DNA from: Hydrogenophaga sp.
GTDB lineage: Bacteria > Pseudomonadota > Gammaproteobacteria > Burkholderiales > Burkholderiaceae_C
Reading direction: 5' to 3'
Length of the DNA: 64,000 nt
Assembly: GCF_018780075.1 (NCBI RefSeq)
Contig: NZ_JADMKB010000009.1
Coordinates: 87,799 to 151,798, forward strand
Under the pieces are notes generated by a model. It was not told the DNA's origin, ran no database searches, and saw nothing but the letters and a program-made list of their open reading frames with translations. This document shows, piece after piece, positions 39,354 to 49,086 of the stretch (positions are counted from its first letter, which is position 1; every line of letters begins with the position of its first letter). The translations under genes were made by a program, and so were the position numbers.

Positions 39354-40282
39354 CACTTGAGATCGGCCTCGTCAAAGAAATGGGCTTCCACGTCGCTGGG
39401 CAGCAACTGGATCGACGCCCGCAGCCCCGGCACCGCGCTCATCAGCGCCTGCTCCACGCTGACGCGCACGGCGGCCGCGCGCCCGAGCGTCCAGCTCGCG
39501 GGCATGTGCATGTGCAGATCGACAAACCGCCGCTGCCCGGCCTTGCGGGTGCTCACGTGGTCAAAGCGGATGATGGCCACCTCGCCTCGCTGGCTCGCAA
39601 AACCGTCCAGCGTCTGCTGGATCGTGGCCATCACCTCCGGCTCCAGGGCCTCGTCCATCAACCCTTGCGACGAGCGCCAGATGAGGTGGAACCCTTCTTT
39701 CAGGATGTTGAGCGCCACGCCAATGGCCACCACCGGGTCCAGCCAGAGCCAGCCGGTGTAATGCACCAGGGCGATGCCGATCACCACGCCGGCCGAGGTC
39801 CAGACGTCGGTGGTCAGGTGTTTGGCGTCGGCCTCCAGCGCGATCGAACGGTGTTCCTTCGCAGCGCGGAACATCACCCAGGCCAGCAGGCCGTTGAGCG
39901 CCGAGCTCGCCACCGACAGCGCCAGGCCCCAGCCCACCTGCTCGATGGGCTGGGGGTCGAGCAGGCGATGGACCGCCGTCCAGACGATGCCCAGCGCCGC
40001 GACGATGATCAGGATGCCCTCGAAACCGGACGAAAAGTACTCGGCCTTGTGGTGCCCGTAAGGGTGGTCGTCGTCCGCCGGGCGGGCCGCGATCGTCACC
40101 ATCACCAGCCCGAAGATGGCGCTGGCCAGGTTGACGAGCGACTCCATCGCGTCCGAGAGCAGGCCCACCGAATCGGTGACGTACCAGGCCAGGGTCTTGA
40201 GCGTGATGGTGATCAGGGCCACCACCACCGAGGCCATGAGCAGGCGCTGCGGGGTGAGAAAACGGGTTGCGGACGTGGGCAT
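39353..40282 (-). CDS. cation diffusion facilitator family transporter
   Basis: [24 protein letters not shown]...[20 protein letters not shown]...[19 protein letters not shown]. Confidence 0.93.
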   Translation of the reverse strand: MPTSATRFLTPQRLLMASVVVALITITLKTLAWYVTDSVGLLSDAMESLVNLASAIFGLVMVTIAARPADDDHPYGHHKAEYFSSGFEGILIIVAALGIVWTAVHRLLDPQPIEQVGWGLALSVASSALNGLLAWVMFRAAKEHRSIALEADAKHLTTDVWTSAGVVIGIALVHYTGWLWLDPVVAIGVALNILKEGFHLIWRSSQGLMDEALEPEVMATIQQTLDGFASQRGEVAIIRFDHVSTRKAGQRRFVDLHMHMPASWTLGRAAAVRVSVEQALMSAVPGLRASIQLLPSDVEAHFFDEADLK

Positions 40283-40379
40283 GGACCGATTGTCTCCCAG
40301 TGCCCGCACGCCCTGATCGCCCCGGTTTGTAACCGCTTGGTACCAGTTCAGTGACAGAATGTCCCAGAGACCCACCACC

Positions 40380-42290
40380 ATGATCCCCAGCACCACCGAC
40401 ACCCCCTCGCCCCCCGGTTTCTGGATCGGTGACACCGATGCCTGGCTGCTCGCCGAGGGCAAGCACCTGCGGCCCTGGCAAAAGCTCGGCGCCCACCCCA
40501 CGGTCATGGGCGGCGTCGCGGGCACGGCGTTTGCCGTGTGGGCGCCCGCCGCCCGCCACGTCGGGCTGACCGGCGACTTCAACGGCTGGCGGGTGCAATC
40601 GATGCGGCTGCGCCCGGAGTGCGGCGTCTGGGAGCTGTTCGTGCCCGGGGCCGGCGTGGGCGCCTGGTACAAGTTCGAGGTGCACGGTGCCGACGGCAGC
40701 ACCGTGATGAAGACCGACCCCTACGCGCGCGAAACCGAGCTGCCCCCGGGCAACGCATCGCGCGTCTGTGAACCCCTGCGCGCCTCGCCCATGGCCACGG
40801 CGGCGCACACGCGGCCGCCCGCGCCCATGGCGGTCTACGAAGTGCACGTGGGTTCGTGGAAACGCCCGGGTGGCGGCCACACCCTGCCCACCTGGGACGA
40901 CCTGGTGGAGCACCTCGTGCCCTACGCCACCGGCATGGGCTTCACCCACCTGGAGTTGCTGCCGGTCAGCGAGCACCCGTTCTACGCCTCCTGGGGCTAC
41001 CAGCCCACCGGCCTGTATTCGCCCACCGCGCGCTACGGCACACCCGAGGGCTTCCGCCGCTTCGTCGACGCCGCGCACGCCGCCGGCCTGAAGATCATTC
41101 TGGACTGGGTGCCCGCCCACTTCCCGACCGACGAACACGCGCTGGCGCGCTTCGACGGCACGGCGTTGTACGAACACGCCGACCCGCGCGAAGGTTTCCA
41201 CCGCGACTGGAACACGCTGATCTACAACTTCGGCCGCCTGGAGGTGCGCAACTTCCTGGTCGGCAACGCGCTGTTCTGGATCGAGCAGTACGGCATCGAC
41301 GGCCTGCGCGTGGACGCCGTGGCCTCCATGCTCTACCGCGACTACAGCCGCCCCGAAGGCGAGTGGGTGCCCAACCGCGACGGCGGGCGCGAGAACTACG
41401 AGGCCATCGCCTTCGTGCGCGAGGTGCACGAGGTGCTGCAGCGCGAGGCACCGCAGGCCACCACCATCGCCGAAGAGTCCACCGCCTTCCCCCGCGTGAC
41501 CGGCCCGGTGGTTGAGGGCGGCCTGGGCTTCGACCACAAATGGAACATGGGCTGGATGCACGACACCCTGGCCTACATGGCGGAAGACCCGGTCAACCGG
41601 CGCTGGCACCACCACAAGATGACCTTCGCCATGGCCTACGCCTACAGCGAAGACTATGTGCTGCCGCTCTCGCACGACGAGGTGGTGCACGGCAAGGGCT
41701 CGCTGCTGGGCAAGATGACCGGCGACCGCTGGCAGCAGCTCGCCAACCTGCGCGCGCTCTACGCCTGGATGTACGCGCACCCGGGCAAGAAGCTGCTCTT
41801 CATGGGCGCCGAGCTGGCCCAGCCCACCGAGTGGAACCACGACAGCGAGCTGCCCTGGCACCTGCTGGGCGACCCGACGCACGCGGGGGTGCAGCAACTG
41901 GTGCGCGACCTCAACCACACCTACCGCCGCGAGCCCGCGCTGCACGCGCGAGACACCGACCCGCACGCCTTCCAGTGGCTGGTGGTGGACGACGCCGACC
42001 AGTGCGTGCTGGCCTTTGTGCGCTACGGGCAGCGGCTGGAAGACACCGTGGTCGTGGTCGCCAACTTCACGCCGGTGGTGCGCCACGCTTACCGCGTCGG
42101 CCTGCCGCACGACGGCGCCTGGCGCGAAAGCCTCAACACCGATTCCGGCCACTACGGCGGCAGCAACGTGGGCAACCATGGCCGCGTGCTGGCCGAGGCA
42201 CAGCCGCTGCACGGCCAGGGCTGGTCGGCGGCGCTCACCTTGCCCCCGCTGGCCGTTGTCTGGCTGCAGCCCGAACCCGCGAGCGCATGA
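40380..42290 (+). CDS. glgB: 1,4-alpha-glucan branching enzyme
   Basis: GTAFAVWAPAARHVGLTGDFNGW...YEVHVGSWKRP...YGIDGLRVDAVASMLYRDYSRPEGEWVPN...LPLSHDEVVHGKGSLLGKM. Confidence 0.95.
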   Translation: MIPSTTDTPSPPGFWIGDTDAWLLAEGKHLRPWQKLGAHPTVMGGVAGTAFAVWAPAARHVGLTGDFNGWRVQSMRLRPECGVWELFVPGAGVGAWYKFEVHGADGSTVMKTDPYARETELPPGNASRVCEPLRASPMATAAHTRPPAPMAVYEVHVGSWKRPGGGHTLPTWDDLVEHLVPYATGMGFTHLELLPVSEHPFYASWGYQPTGLYSPTARYGTPEGFRRFVDAAHAAGLKIILDWVPAHFPTDEHALARFDGTALYEHADPREGFHRDWNTLIYNFGRLEVRNFLVGNALFWIEQYGIDGLRVDAVASMLYRDYSRPEGEWVPNRDGGRENYEAIAFVREVHEVLQREAPQATTIAEESTAFPRVTGPVVEGGLGFDHKWNMGWMHDTLAYMAEDPVNRRWHHHKMTFAMAYAYSEDYVLPLSHDEVVHGKGSLLGKMTGDRWQQLANLRALYAWMYAHPGKKLLFMGAELAQPTEWNHDSELPWHLLGDPTHAGVQQLVRDLNHTYRREPALHARDTDPHAFQWLVVDDADQCVLAFVRYGQRLEDTVVVVANFTPVVRHAYRVGLPHDGAWRESLNTDSGHYGGSNVGNHGRVLAEAQPLHGQGWSAALTLPPLAVVWLQPEPASA

Positions 42291-44443
42291 GCACAGCGCA
42301 CACCGCCCCCGGGTTGGGTGCCCACCTGCAGGCGCAGAACGGGCAGCGTGGCGTGCGGTTTGCCGTCTGGGCGCCCGAGGCCAGTGCGGTCGAGGTGGAG
42401 CTGTTCGACGCGGCGCAACGGTCCACTGGTCGGGTGGCGCTGGTGGCCGCGGGGAATGGCCTCTGGTCGCGCTTCGTGCCGGGCCTGACCTCCGGCCAGC
42501 TCTACGGCCTGCGCGCCCATGGGCCCTGGAACCCCGACGCCGGCCAGCGCTTCAACCCCGCCCGCCTGCTGCTCGACCCCTGGGCGCTGGCCCTGGTCGG
42601 CCACACCGGGCGCCTGGCGCTGCAGACCGGCCACACCGCGGCGGACCCGCTGCAGCCCACCCTAGCCTGGGGGCAGCACCAGCCCGACCCGCAAGACAAC
42701 GCCGCCGCCATGCCCAAGTGCGTGGTGCTGGACACCGAGGCCGAACTGGCCGCCGGCCAGGCCATCGCACCACGCCCATGGGTCGCGGGTGAGCGCGTGT
42801 TCCTCTACGAAGCCCATGTGAAGGCGCTGACCCGCCTGCACCCCGAGGTGCCCGAGGCGCAGCGCGGCAGTTACGCCGCCCTGGCCCACCCGGCCGTGCT
42901 CGCCCACCTGCAGCGCCTGGGCGTCACCACCGTCTGCCTGCTGCCGGTGCACCAGCACATCAGCGAGCGCCACCTGCTGGCGCGCGGCCTCTCCAACCAC
43001 TGGGGCTACAACACGCTCAGCGCCTTTGCGCCCGAGCCCGCCTACGCGGCCGCCACCGGGGGCCGCGACCCCTCGGATGCCGAGCAGGCCGCCGCCGTGC
43101 GCGCCGAGTTCCGCCTGATGGTGGACGCGCTGCACCGCGCGGGCATCGAGGTGGTGCTCGACGTGGTGTTCAACCACACGGCCGAGAGCGACCTCGACGG
43201 CCCCACGCTCAGCTGGCGCGGCCTGGGCCAGAACAGCTGGTACGCCATGGGCGAGCGTGGCGTGCCGCACAACTTCAGCGGTTGCGGCAACAGCCTCAAC
43301 GTGAGCGAGCCGCGCGTGGTGCAGTGGGTGATGGACAGCCTGCGCTGGTGGGTGATGGCCTATGGCGTGGACGGTTTCCGCTTTGACCTCGCGGTGTCGC
43401 TGGGCCGCGTCGCCGCGCTCGGCCATGCCTTCCACCCCCAAGCCCCCCTGCTCACCGCCATGGCGCAAGACCCGGTGCTGCGCCACGTGCGGCTGATCGC
43501 CGAGCCCTGGGACATCGGCCCCAACGGTTACCACCTGGGCGGCTTCGCCCCGGGCTGGCTGGAGTGGAACGACAGCTTCCGCGACGGCGTGCGCGCCTTC
43601 TGGCTCGGCCACCCGGCCACGCGCGGCGAACTCGCCAACCGCGTCTGCGCCAGCAGCGACCGCTTCCGCCGCCACGACCGGCTGCCCACCGCCAGCGTCA
43701 ACCTGCTCACCGCCCACGACGGCTTCAACCTCGCCGATCTCACCGCCTTTGCCCGCAAGCACAACCGCGCCAACGGCGAAGACAACCGCGACGGCCACGG
43801 CCACAACCTGAGCGCGAACGCCGGCACGGAAGGCCCGAGCGACGACCCCGGCGTGCGGCACCGGCGCGGCCTGTGGCGCCGCGCCCTGCTCGCCACGCTG
43901 TTCTGCGCGCAGGGCACGCCGCAGCTGCTGGCCGGCGACGAGATCGGCCACAGCCAGCAGGGCAACAACAACAGCTACTGCCAGGACAACGCCATCACCT
44001 GGCTCGACTGGGCGCGGGCCGACACCACCCTGGCCGGTTTCGTGGGTGGCCTGGCCGCGCTGCGCCGCCAGCACCCGGGCCTGCGCCAGACCCGCTGGTT
44101 CAGCGGCCTGCCCCCCGCCCAGGGCGGGCCGGCCGACATCGCCTGGATCGACGTGAACGGCCTGGCGCCGTCGTTCCAGGCCTGGCAAAGCACGGACCAC
44201 CGCACGCTGGGTGCGCTCATCACGGCGGGCGAACCCGGTCAGCCCCCCACCGAGCGCCTGCTGCTGGTGTGGCACGCCGGCCACGGCCCCACCACCATGG
44301 CGCTGCCGGCGGGCGCCTGGTCGCTGCGGCTGGACAGCGCCCGCGCGCTGACCCGCACCGACGCGTCCGGCGGCGCCCACACCGGGGAGCTGCTGCTGAA
44401 CGAACCGGGCGTGCACCTGCTGGTCCAGAGCTTGCAAGGCTGA
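42287..44443 (+). CDS. glgX: glycogen debranching enzyme
   Basis: ATGA overlap with glgB; VRFAVWAPEASAVEVELFD...GYNTLSAFAPEPAYA...VDGFRFDLAVSLGR...LTAHDGFNLADL. Confidence 0.93.
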   Translation: MSTAHTAPGLGAHLQAQNGQRGVRFAVWAPEASAVEVELFDAAQRSTGRVALVAAGNGLWSRFVPGLTSGQLYGLRAHGPWNPDAGQRFNPARLLLDPWALALVGHTGRLALQTGHTAADPLQPTLAWGQHQPDPQDNAAAMPKCVVLDTEAELAAGQAIAPRPWVAGERVFLYEAHVKALTRLHPEVPEAQRGSYAALAHPAVLAHLQRLGVTTVCLLPVHQHISERHLLARGLSNHWGYNTLSAFAPEPAYAAATGGRDPSDAEQAAAVRAEFRLMVDALHRAGIEVVLDVVFNHTAESDLDGPTLSWRGLGQNSWYAMGERGVPHNFSGCGNSLNVSEPRVVQWVMDSLRWWVMAYGVDGFRFDLAVSLGRVAALGHAFHPQAPLLTAMAQDPVLRHVRLIAEPWDIGPNGYHLGGFAPGWLEWNDSFRDGVRAFWLGHPATRGELANRVCASSDRFRRHDRLPTASVNLLTAHDGFNLADLTAFARKHNRANGEDNRDGHGHNLSANAGTEGPSDDPGVRHRRGLWRRALLATLFCAQGTPQLLAGDEIGHSQQGNNNSYCQDNAITWLDWARADTTLAGFVGGLAALRRQHPGLRQTRWFSGLPPAQGGPADIAWIDVNGLAPSFQAWQSTDHRTLGALITAGEPGQPPTERLLLVWHAGHGPTTMALPAGAWSLRLDSARALTRTDASGGAHTGELLLNEPGVHLLVQSLQG

Positions 44444-44465
44444 AGCCACACCTTCGCACCACGCC

Positions 44466-45977
44466 ATGAACCCGCACCCCCACGACATCCTTTCGCGCCG
44501 CACCAGCGGCGTGCTGCTGCACATCACCAGCCTGCCCGGCCCCCACGGCTCGGGCGACCTCGGCTCCGCCGCGCGCCACTTTGTCGACTGGCTGGCCTCC
44601 GCCGGCCAGTCGCTCTGGCAGATCCTGCCGCTCTCGCCCGCCGGCCCGGGCAATTCGCCCTACCAGAGCGTCTCGGCCTTCGCCGGCAGCCCGCTGATGG
44701 TGGACCTGGACGACCTGGTGCAACAGGGCTGGCTGCCATGGATGGCGCGCAAGGGTTTCGACCACCACCGCTGCGACTTCGAGCGCGTGGCGCCGTACCG
44801 CATGGCCTGCCTGCGCAAGGCCTGGGACGGGTTCAACCAGCGCGCCACCGACGTCTGCCGCGAGGCCCTGGCCACGTTCTGCGAAGAACACGCCCACTGG
44901 CTCGACGACCACGCCCTCTTCATGGTGATCGACGAACGCCACGGCGGCCCCTGGTCGCTCTGGCCCGAGCCGCTGGCCCGCCGCGACCAGGCCGCGCTGG
45001 ACGCGGTGCGCGAACAGTCGGCCCACGCGCTGGGCTTCTGGCGTTTCGTGCAGTGGCGTTTCTGGGTGCAGTGGCAGGCGTTGCGCGGCTATGCGCGCGA
45101 GCGCGGCGTGCAGATGGTGGGCGACGCGCCGATCTTCGTGGCGCACCACAGCGCCGATGTGTGGGCCCACGCCGACCAGTTCCTGCTCGACGAACAGATG
45201 GACCCCCATGTGGTGGCCGGTGTGCCCCCGGACTACTTCAGCCCCACCGGCCAGCGCTGGGGCAACCCGCTCTACAACTGGGAAGCCATGGCCCACCGCG
45301 GCCACCGCTGGTGGAAAGACCGGCTGGCGCACCTGTTCCAGCAGGTCGACGTGGTGCGGCTCGACCACTTCCGCGGCTTCGAGGCGCACTGGGAAATCCC
45401 CGCCAGCGAGCCCACCGCCGTGGCCGGCCAGTGGCAGCCCGGGCCCGGGCTCGCGTTCTTCCAGGCGATCGAGGACGAGCTGGGCCAGCTGCCCATCATC
45501 GCGGAAGACCTGGGCATGATCACGCCCGAGGTGAGCGCGCTGCGCCAGGCCTGCGGGTACCCGGGCATGCGCATCCTGCAGTTCGCCTTCGGCAGCGGAC
45601 CGGCCAACCCCTACCTGCCGCACAACCTGGAGCGCGGCTGCGTGGCCTACACCGGCACGCACGACAACGAGACCACGGTGGGCTGGTGGAACAGCGCGCC
45701 CGCCGGCGAAAAGACCTCGGCGCGAGCCTACCTGGGCCTCGGTGTGGACACCGAGCCGCACTGGACCCTGATCAACGCGCTGTCGATGTCGGTCGCCAAC
45801 ACGCTGGTGGTGCCGTTCCAGGACGTGCTGGGCCTGGACACCAAACACCGCATGAACACCCCCGGTCTGGCCACCGGCTGCTGGGAATGGCGCTTCGACT
45901 GGAGCCAGGTGGACCACCGCCCCGCCGAGCGCCTGGCGGCCATGACCCGCGCCCACGGGCGATGGAGGCCGGAATGA
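44466..45977 (+). CDS. malQ: 4-alpha-glucanotransferase
   Basis: [68 protein letters not shown]. Confidence 0.94.
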   Translation: MNPHPHDILSRRTSGVLLHITSLPGPHGSGDLGSAARHFVDWLASAGQSLWQILPLSPAGPGNSPYQSVSAFAGSPLMVDLDDLVQQGWLPWMARKGFDHHRCDFERVAPYRMACLRKAWDGFNQRATDVCREALATFCEEHAHWLDDHALFMVIDERHGGPWSLWPEPLARRDQAALDAVREQSAHALGFWRFVQWRFWVQWQALRGYARERGVQMVGDAPIFVAHHSADVWAHADQFLLDEQMDPHVVAGVPPDYFSPTGQRWGNPLYNWEAMAHRGHRWWKDRLAHLFQQVDVVRLDHFRGFEAHWEIPASEPTAVAGQWQPGPGLAFFQAIEDELGQLPIIAEDLGMITPEVSALRQACGYPGMRILQFAFGSGPANPYLPHNLERGCVAYTGTHDNETTVGWWNSAPAGEKTSARAYLGLGVDTEPHWTLINALSMSVANTLVVPFQDVLGLDTKHRMNTPGLATGCWEWRFDWSQVDHRPAERLAAMTRAHGRWRPE

Positions 45978-46075
45978 CCCCCCTGCGCCGCTGCGCGCCC
46001 TCCCCCCAGGGGGACGCACCCTTTGGCCCGGCAAAGCCGGTTCTTTGGGTGCCCTGGGTGGGTCACGCGCTCCGG
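45978..46075 (+). repeat. stop-anchored triple-hairpin repeat, copy I (malQ-glgC gap)
   Basis: CCCCCCTGCGCCGCTGCGCGCCCTCCCCCCAGGGGGACGCACCCTTTGGCCCGGCAAAGCCGGTTCTTTGGGTGCC. Confidence 0.8.
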
Positions 46076-46116
46076 CTTTCCCTTCCCACCGCCTTTCAAC
46101 ACAACAGGAGACAAAC

Positions 46117-47379
46117 ATGGAACACAAGAACACGCCCCAATACCTGGCCCGCCGCACCATCGGCCTGGTGCTCGCCGGTGGGCGCGGCTCGCGCCTGAAG
46201 GCGCTGACCGACCGCCGCACCAAACCCGCGGTGTACTTCGGCGGCAAGTTCCGCATCGTCGACTTCGCGCTCTCGAACTGCCTGAACTCGGGCGTGCGCC
46301 GCATCGGCGTGCTCACCCAGTACAAGTCGCACAGCCTGCTGCGCCACCTGCAGCGCGGCTGGAGTTTCCTGCGCAACGAGTTCAACGAGTTCATCGACCT
46401 GCTGCCGGCGCAGCAGCGCATGGACGACGAGAGCTGGTACCTGGGCACGGCCGACGCGGTGTACCAGAACCTGGACATCCTGCGCGCGCACAAGCCGGAA
46501 TACATCCTCATCCTCGCCGGCGACCACATCTACAAGATGGACTACGCCGAGCTGATCGCCGACCACGTGGCGCAGGGCAAGAAGTGCACGGTGGCCTGCA
46601 TCGAGGTGCCGATCGAAGAGGCCAGCGCCTTCGGCGTGATGGCCATCGACGGTCACCGCCAAATCACCCACTTCCTGGAAAAACCCGAGCACCCGCCCGC
46701 CATGCCGGGCAAACCGGGCGTGTCGCTGGCCAGCATGGGCATCTATGTGTTCGATGCGCAGCACCTGTTTGATGCGCTGGAAAAAGACGCCGCCACACCC
46801 GGCTCCAGCCGCGACTTCGGCAAGGACGTGATCCCCGCGATGGTGGCCGAGGGCCAGGCCGTGGCCCACCCCTTCGGCATGTCCTGCGTGAAGAGCTCGC
46901 CCGAGGCCCCGGCCTACTGGCGCGACGTGGGCACGGTGGACGCCTACTGGGCCGCCAACCTCGACCTCACCGGCACCATTCCCGAGCTCGACATGTACGA
47001 CCGCGACTGGCCGATCTGGACCTACCAGGAGCAGCTGCCGCCGGCCAAGTTCGTGTTCGACGACGACGGTCGCCGTGGCATGGCGGTGGACGCGCTGGTC
47101 TCGGGCGGCTGCATCATCTCGGGCGGCTCGGTGCGCCGCTCGGTGCTGTTCTCCAAGGTCCACATCCACTCCTTCGCCACGGTCGAAGAGGCCGTGCTGC
47201 TGCCCGAGGTGGACGTGGGCCGGAACTGCAAGCTGCGCAAGGTGGTGATCGACAACGGCTGCGTGATCCCCGAGGGCATGCAGATCGGTTTTGATGCCGC
47301 CGAGGACGCGCGCCGCTTCTACCGCACCGACAGCGGGGTGGTGCTGGTGACGCGCGAGATGCTGTTGGCTTTGGAATGA
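46117..47379 (+). CDS. glgC: glucose-1-phosphate adenylyltransferase
   Basis: [64 protein letters not shown]. Confidence 0.96.
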   Translation: MEHKNTPQYLARRTIGLVLAGGRGSRLKALTDRRTKPAVYFGGKFRIVDFALSNCLNSGVRRIGVLTQYKSHSLLRHLQRGWSFLRNEFNEFIDLLPAQQRMDDESWYLGTADAVYQNLDILRAHKPEYILILAGDHIYKMDYAELIADHVAQGKKCTVACIEVPIEEASAFGVMAIDGHRQITHFLEKPEHPPAMPGKPGVSLASMGIYVFDAQHLFDALEKDAATPGSSRDFGKDVIPAMVAEGQAVAHPFGMSCVKSSPEAPAYWRDVGTVDAYWAANLDLTGTIPELDMYDRDWPIWTYQEQLPPAKFVFDDDGRRGMAVDALVSGGCIISGGSVRRSVLFSKVHIHSFATVEEAVLLPEVDVGRNCKLRKVVIDNGCVIPEGMQIGFDAAEDARRFYRTDSGVVLVTREMLLALE

Positions 47380-47500
47380 CCCCCCGAGAACTTGATCACC
47401 CCCCGCGCCGCCTTCGGCGTCACCCCCCTGTACGGGAGGCCACACTGGCGGCCCGGCGAAGCCGGTTCCGCGGTGTGCTGGCTTGACTCCCCTTCGTTCG
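47380..47500 (+). repeat. stop-anchored triple-hairpin repeat, copy J (glgC-glgA gap)
   Basis: CCCCCCGCGCCGCCTTCGGCGTCACCCCCCTGTACGGGAGGCCACACTGGCGGCCCGGCGAAGCCGGTTCCGCGGTGTGC. Confidence 0.8.
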
Positions 47501-47515
47501 GACATGGATCTCTGC

Positions 47516-49048
47516 ATGAACTCCCCCAAAGTCCTTTACGTCTGCTCCGAGGTCTTTCCGCTGCTGAAAACCGGGGGCTTGGCCGACGTGAGTGCGGGTT
47601 TGCCGCCGGCCCTGTCGGCGCTGGGCGCTGATGTGCGCCTGCTGCTGCCGGCCTTTCCGTCCATCGTGGCCGGCGTCACGCCCGAAGGGCCGAGCCTGCT
47701 GGTGCCGGCGGGCGGCGCCATGGGCCTGCCGGGCGGGCTGGGGCCGCTGGCCAGTTCGGCGCCCGGTCCCACACCCTGGCTGCAACGGGGCCGCATCAGC
47801 GCCAACGGGCAGGCCGTGATGCTGCTGCACGCGCCCGGCCTGTTCGACCGGCCCGGCAACCCGTACCACGACGCCAGCGGCAAGCCCTGGGCCGACGCAG
47901 CCGACCAGTTCGCCTGGCTGGGCTGGGCGGCGGCGTTGCTGGGCACCGGTCTGGACCCGGCCTGGCACCCCGATGTGGTGCACGGCCACGACTGGCACAC
48001 CGGTCTGGCCTTCGCCTACCTGGCCCGCCTGGTCGCGGCGGGCCACCGCCGCCCCGCCACGGTGTTCACCATCCACAACCTCGCCTACCAAGGCCTGTTC
48101 CCCATCAGCGTGTGCCACCGCCTGGGGCTGCCCGACGCGCTGTTCCACGTGCAAGGGCTGGAGTTCCACGGCCAGGTGTCGTTCATGAAGGCCGGGCTGC
48201 AATACAGCGACGCCATCACCACGGTGAGCCCGAGTTACGCGCGCGAGATCACCGGCGAAGAACAGGGTTGCGGCCTCGACGGCCTGTTGCGCCACCGGCA
48301 AGCCGTGCTGCACGGCATCCTCAACGGCGTCGACGACGCGGTGTGGGACCCGGCGGCCGATGCGCTGGTGCAGCCCGGCTTTGACGCCGACCACCTGCAG
48401 GGCAAGGCCGAGGCCAAGGCGCGGCTGCAGCAGCGCATGGGCCTGCAGGCCCGCCCCGATGCGCTGCTGTTCGTCGTGGTCAGCCGCCTCACCGAACAGA
48501 AAGGCCTGCACCTGCTGCCCGGCGTGATCGACGGGCTGGTGCAGCGCGGCGGCCAGCTCGCCGTGCTCGGCGCGGGCGACCCCGCCATCGAGGACGCCCT
48601 GCGCGACAGCGTGGCGCGACACCCCGCGCAGGTGGCCCTGCACATCGGCTACGACGAGTCGCTCGCCCACGGCGTGATCGCCGGCGGCGACGTGATCCTG
48701 GTGCCCTCGCGCTTCGAGCCCTGCGGCCTGACCCAGCTCTACGGCCTGCGCTATGGCACGCTCCCCCTGGTGCGCGCGGTGGGGGGGCTGGCCGACACGG
48801 TCATCGACTGCAGCCTTGAAAACCTCGACGACGGCAGTGCCAGCGGCTTCGTCTTCCAGGGGCTCGACACACACAGCCTGTGGTCCGCCCTGCGCCGCGC
48901 CTTTGCGCTGCGCCGCCGCCCGGCCGACTGGCAGGCGGTGCAACGCCACGCCATGGCGCTGCGCTTCGGCTGGGAACGCGCCGCCACCGACACCCTGCGG
49001 GTCTACCAGCAGGCCCGCGCCGACGCCACTGGCACAGCTTCTGCTTGA
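47516..49048 (+). CDS. glgA: glycogen synthase (ADP-glucose)
   Basis: VLYVCSEVFPLLKTGGLADVSAGLPPAL...DVVHGHDWHTGLAFAYL...VPSRFEPCGLTQLYGLRYGTLPLVRAVGGLADTV. Confidence 0.95.
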   Translation: MNSPKVLYVCSEVFPLLKTGGLADVSAGLPPALSALGADVRLLLPAFPSIVAGVTPEGPSLLVPAGGAMGLPGGLGPLASSAPGPTPWLQRGRISANGQAVMLLHAPGLFDRPGNPYHDASGKPWADAADQFAWLGWAAALLGTGLDPAWHPDVVHGHDWHTGLAFAYLARLVAAGHRRPATVFTIHNLAYQGLFPISVCHRLGLPDALFHVQGLEFHGQVSFMKAGLQYSDAITTVSPSYAREITGEEQGCGLDGLLRHRQAVLHGILNGVDDAVWDPAADALVQPGFDADHLQGKAEAKARLQQRMGLQARPDALLFVVVSRLTEQKGLHLLPGVIDGLVQRGGQLAVLGAGDPAIEDALRDSVARHPAQVALHIGYDESLAHGVIAGGDVILVPSRFEPCGLTQLYGLRYGTLPLVRAVGGLADTVIDCSLENLDDGSASGFVFQGLDTHSLWSALRRAFALRRRPADWQAVQRHAMALRFGWERAATDTLRVYQQARADATGTASA

Positions 49049-49086
49049 CGCCGTCCACCCGCCCACCGCTCTTTCGAACCGAGACC

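Noticed and set aside
39561-42212. 883-aa minus-strand ORF
   Set aside because: Antisense to glgB and out of frame with the CDF transporter; composition not protein-like.
44220-46529. 769-aa minus-strand ORF
   Set aside because: Antisense to malQ and the start of glgC; spurious.
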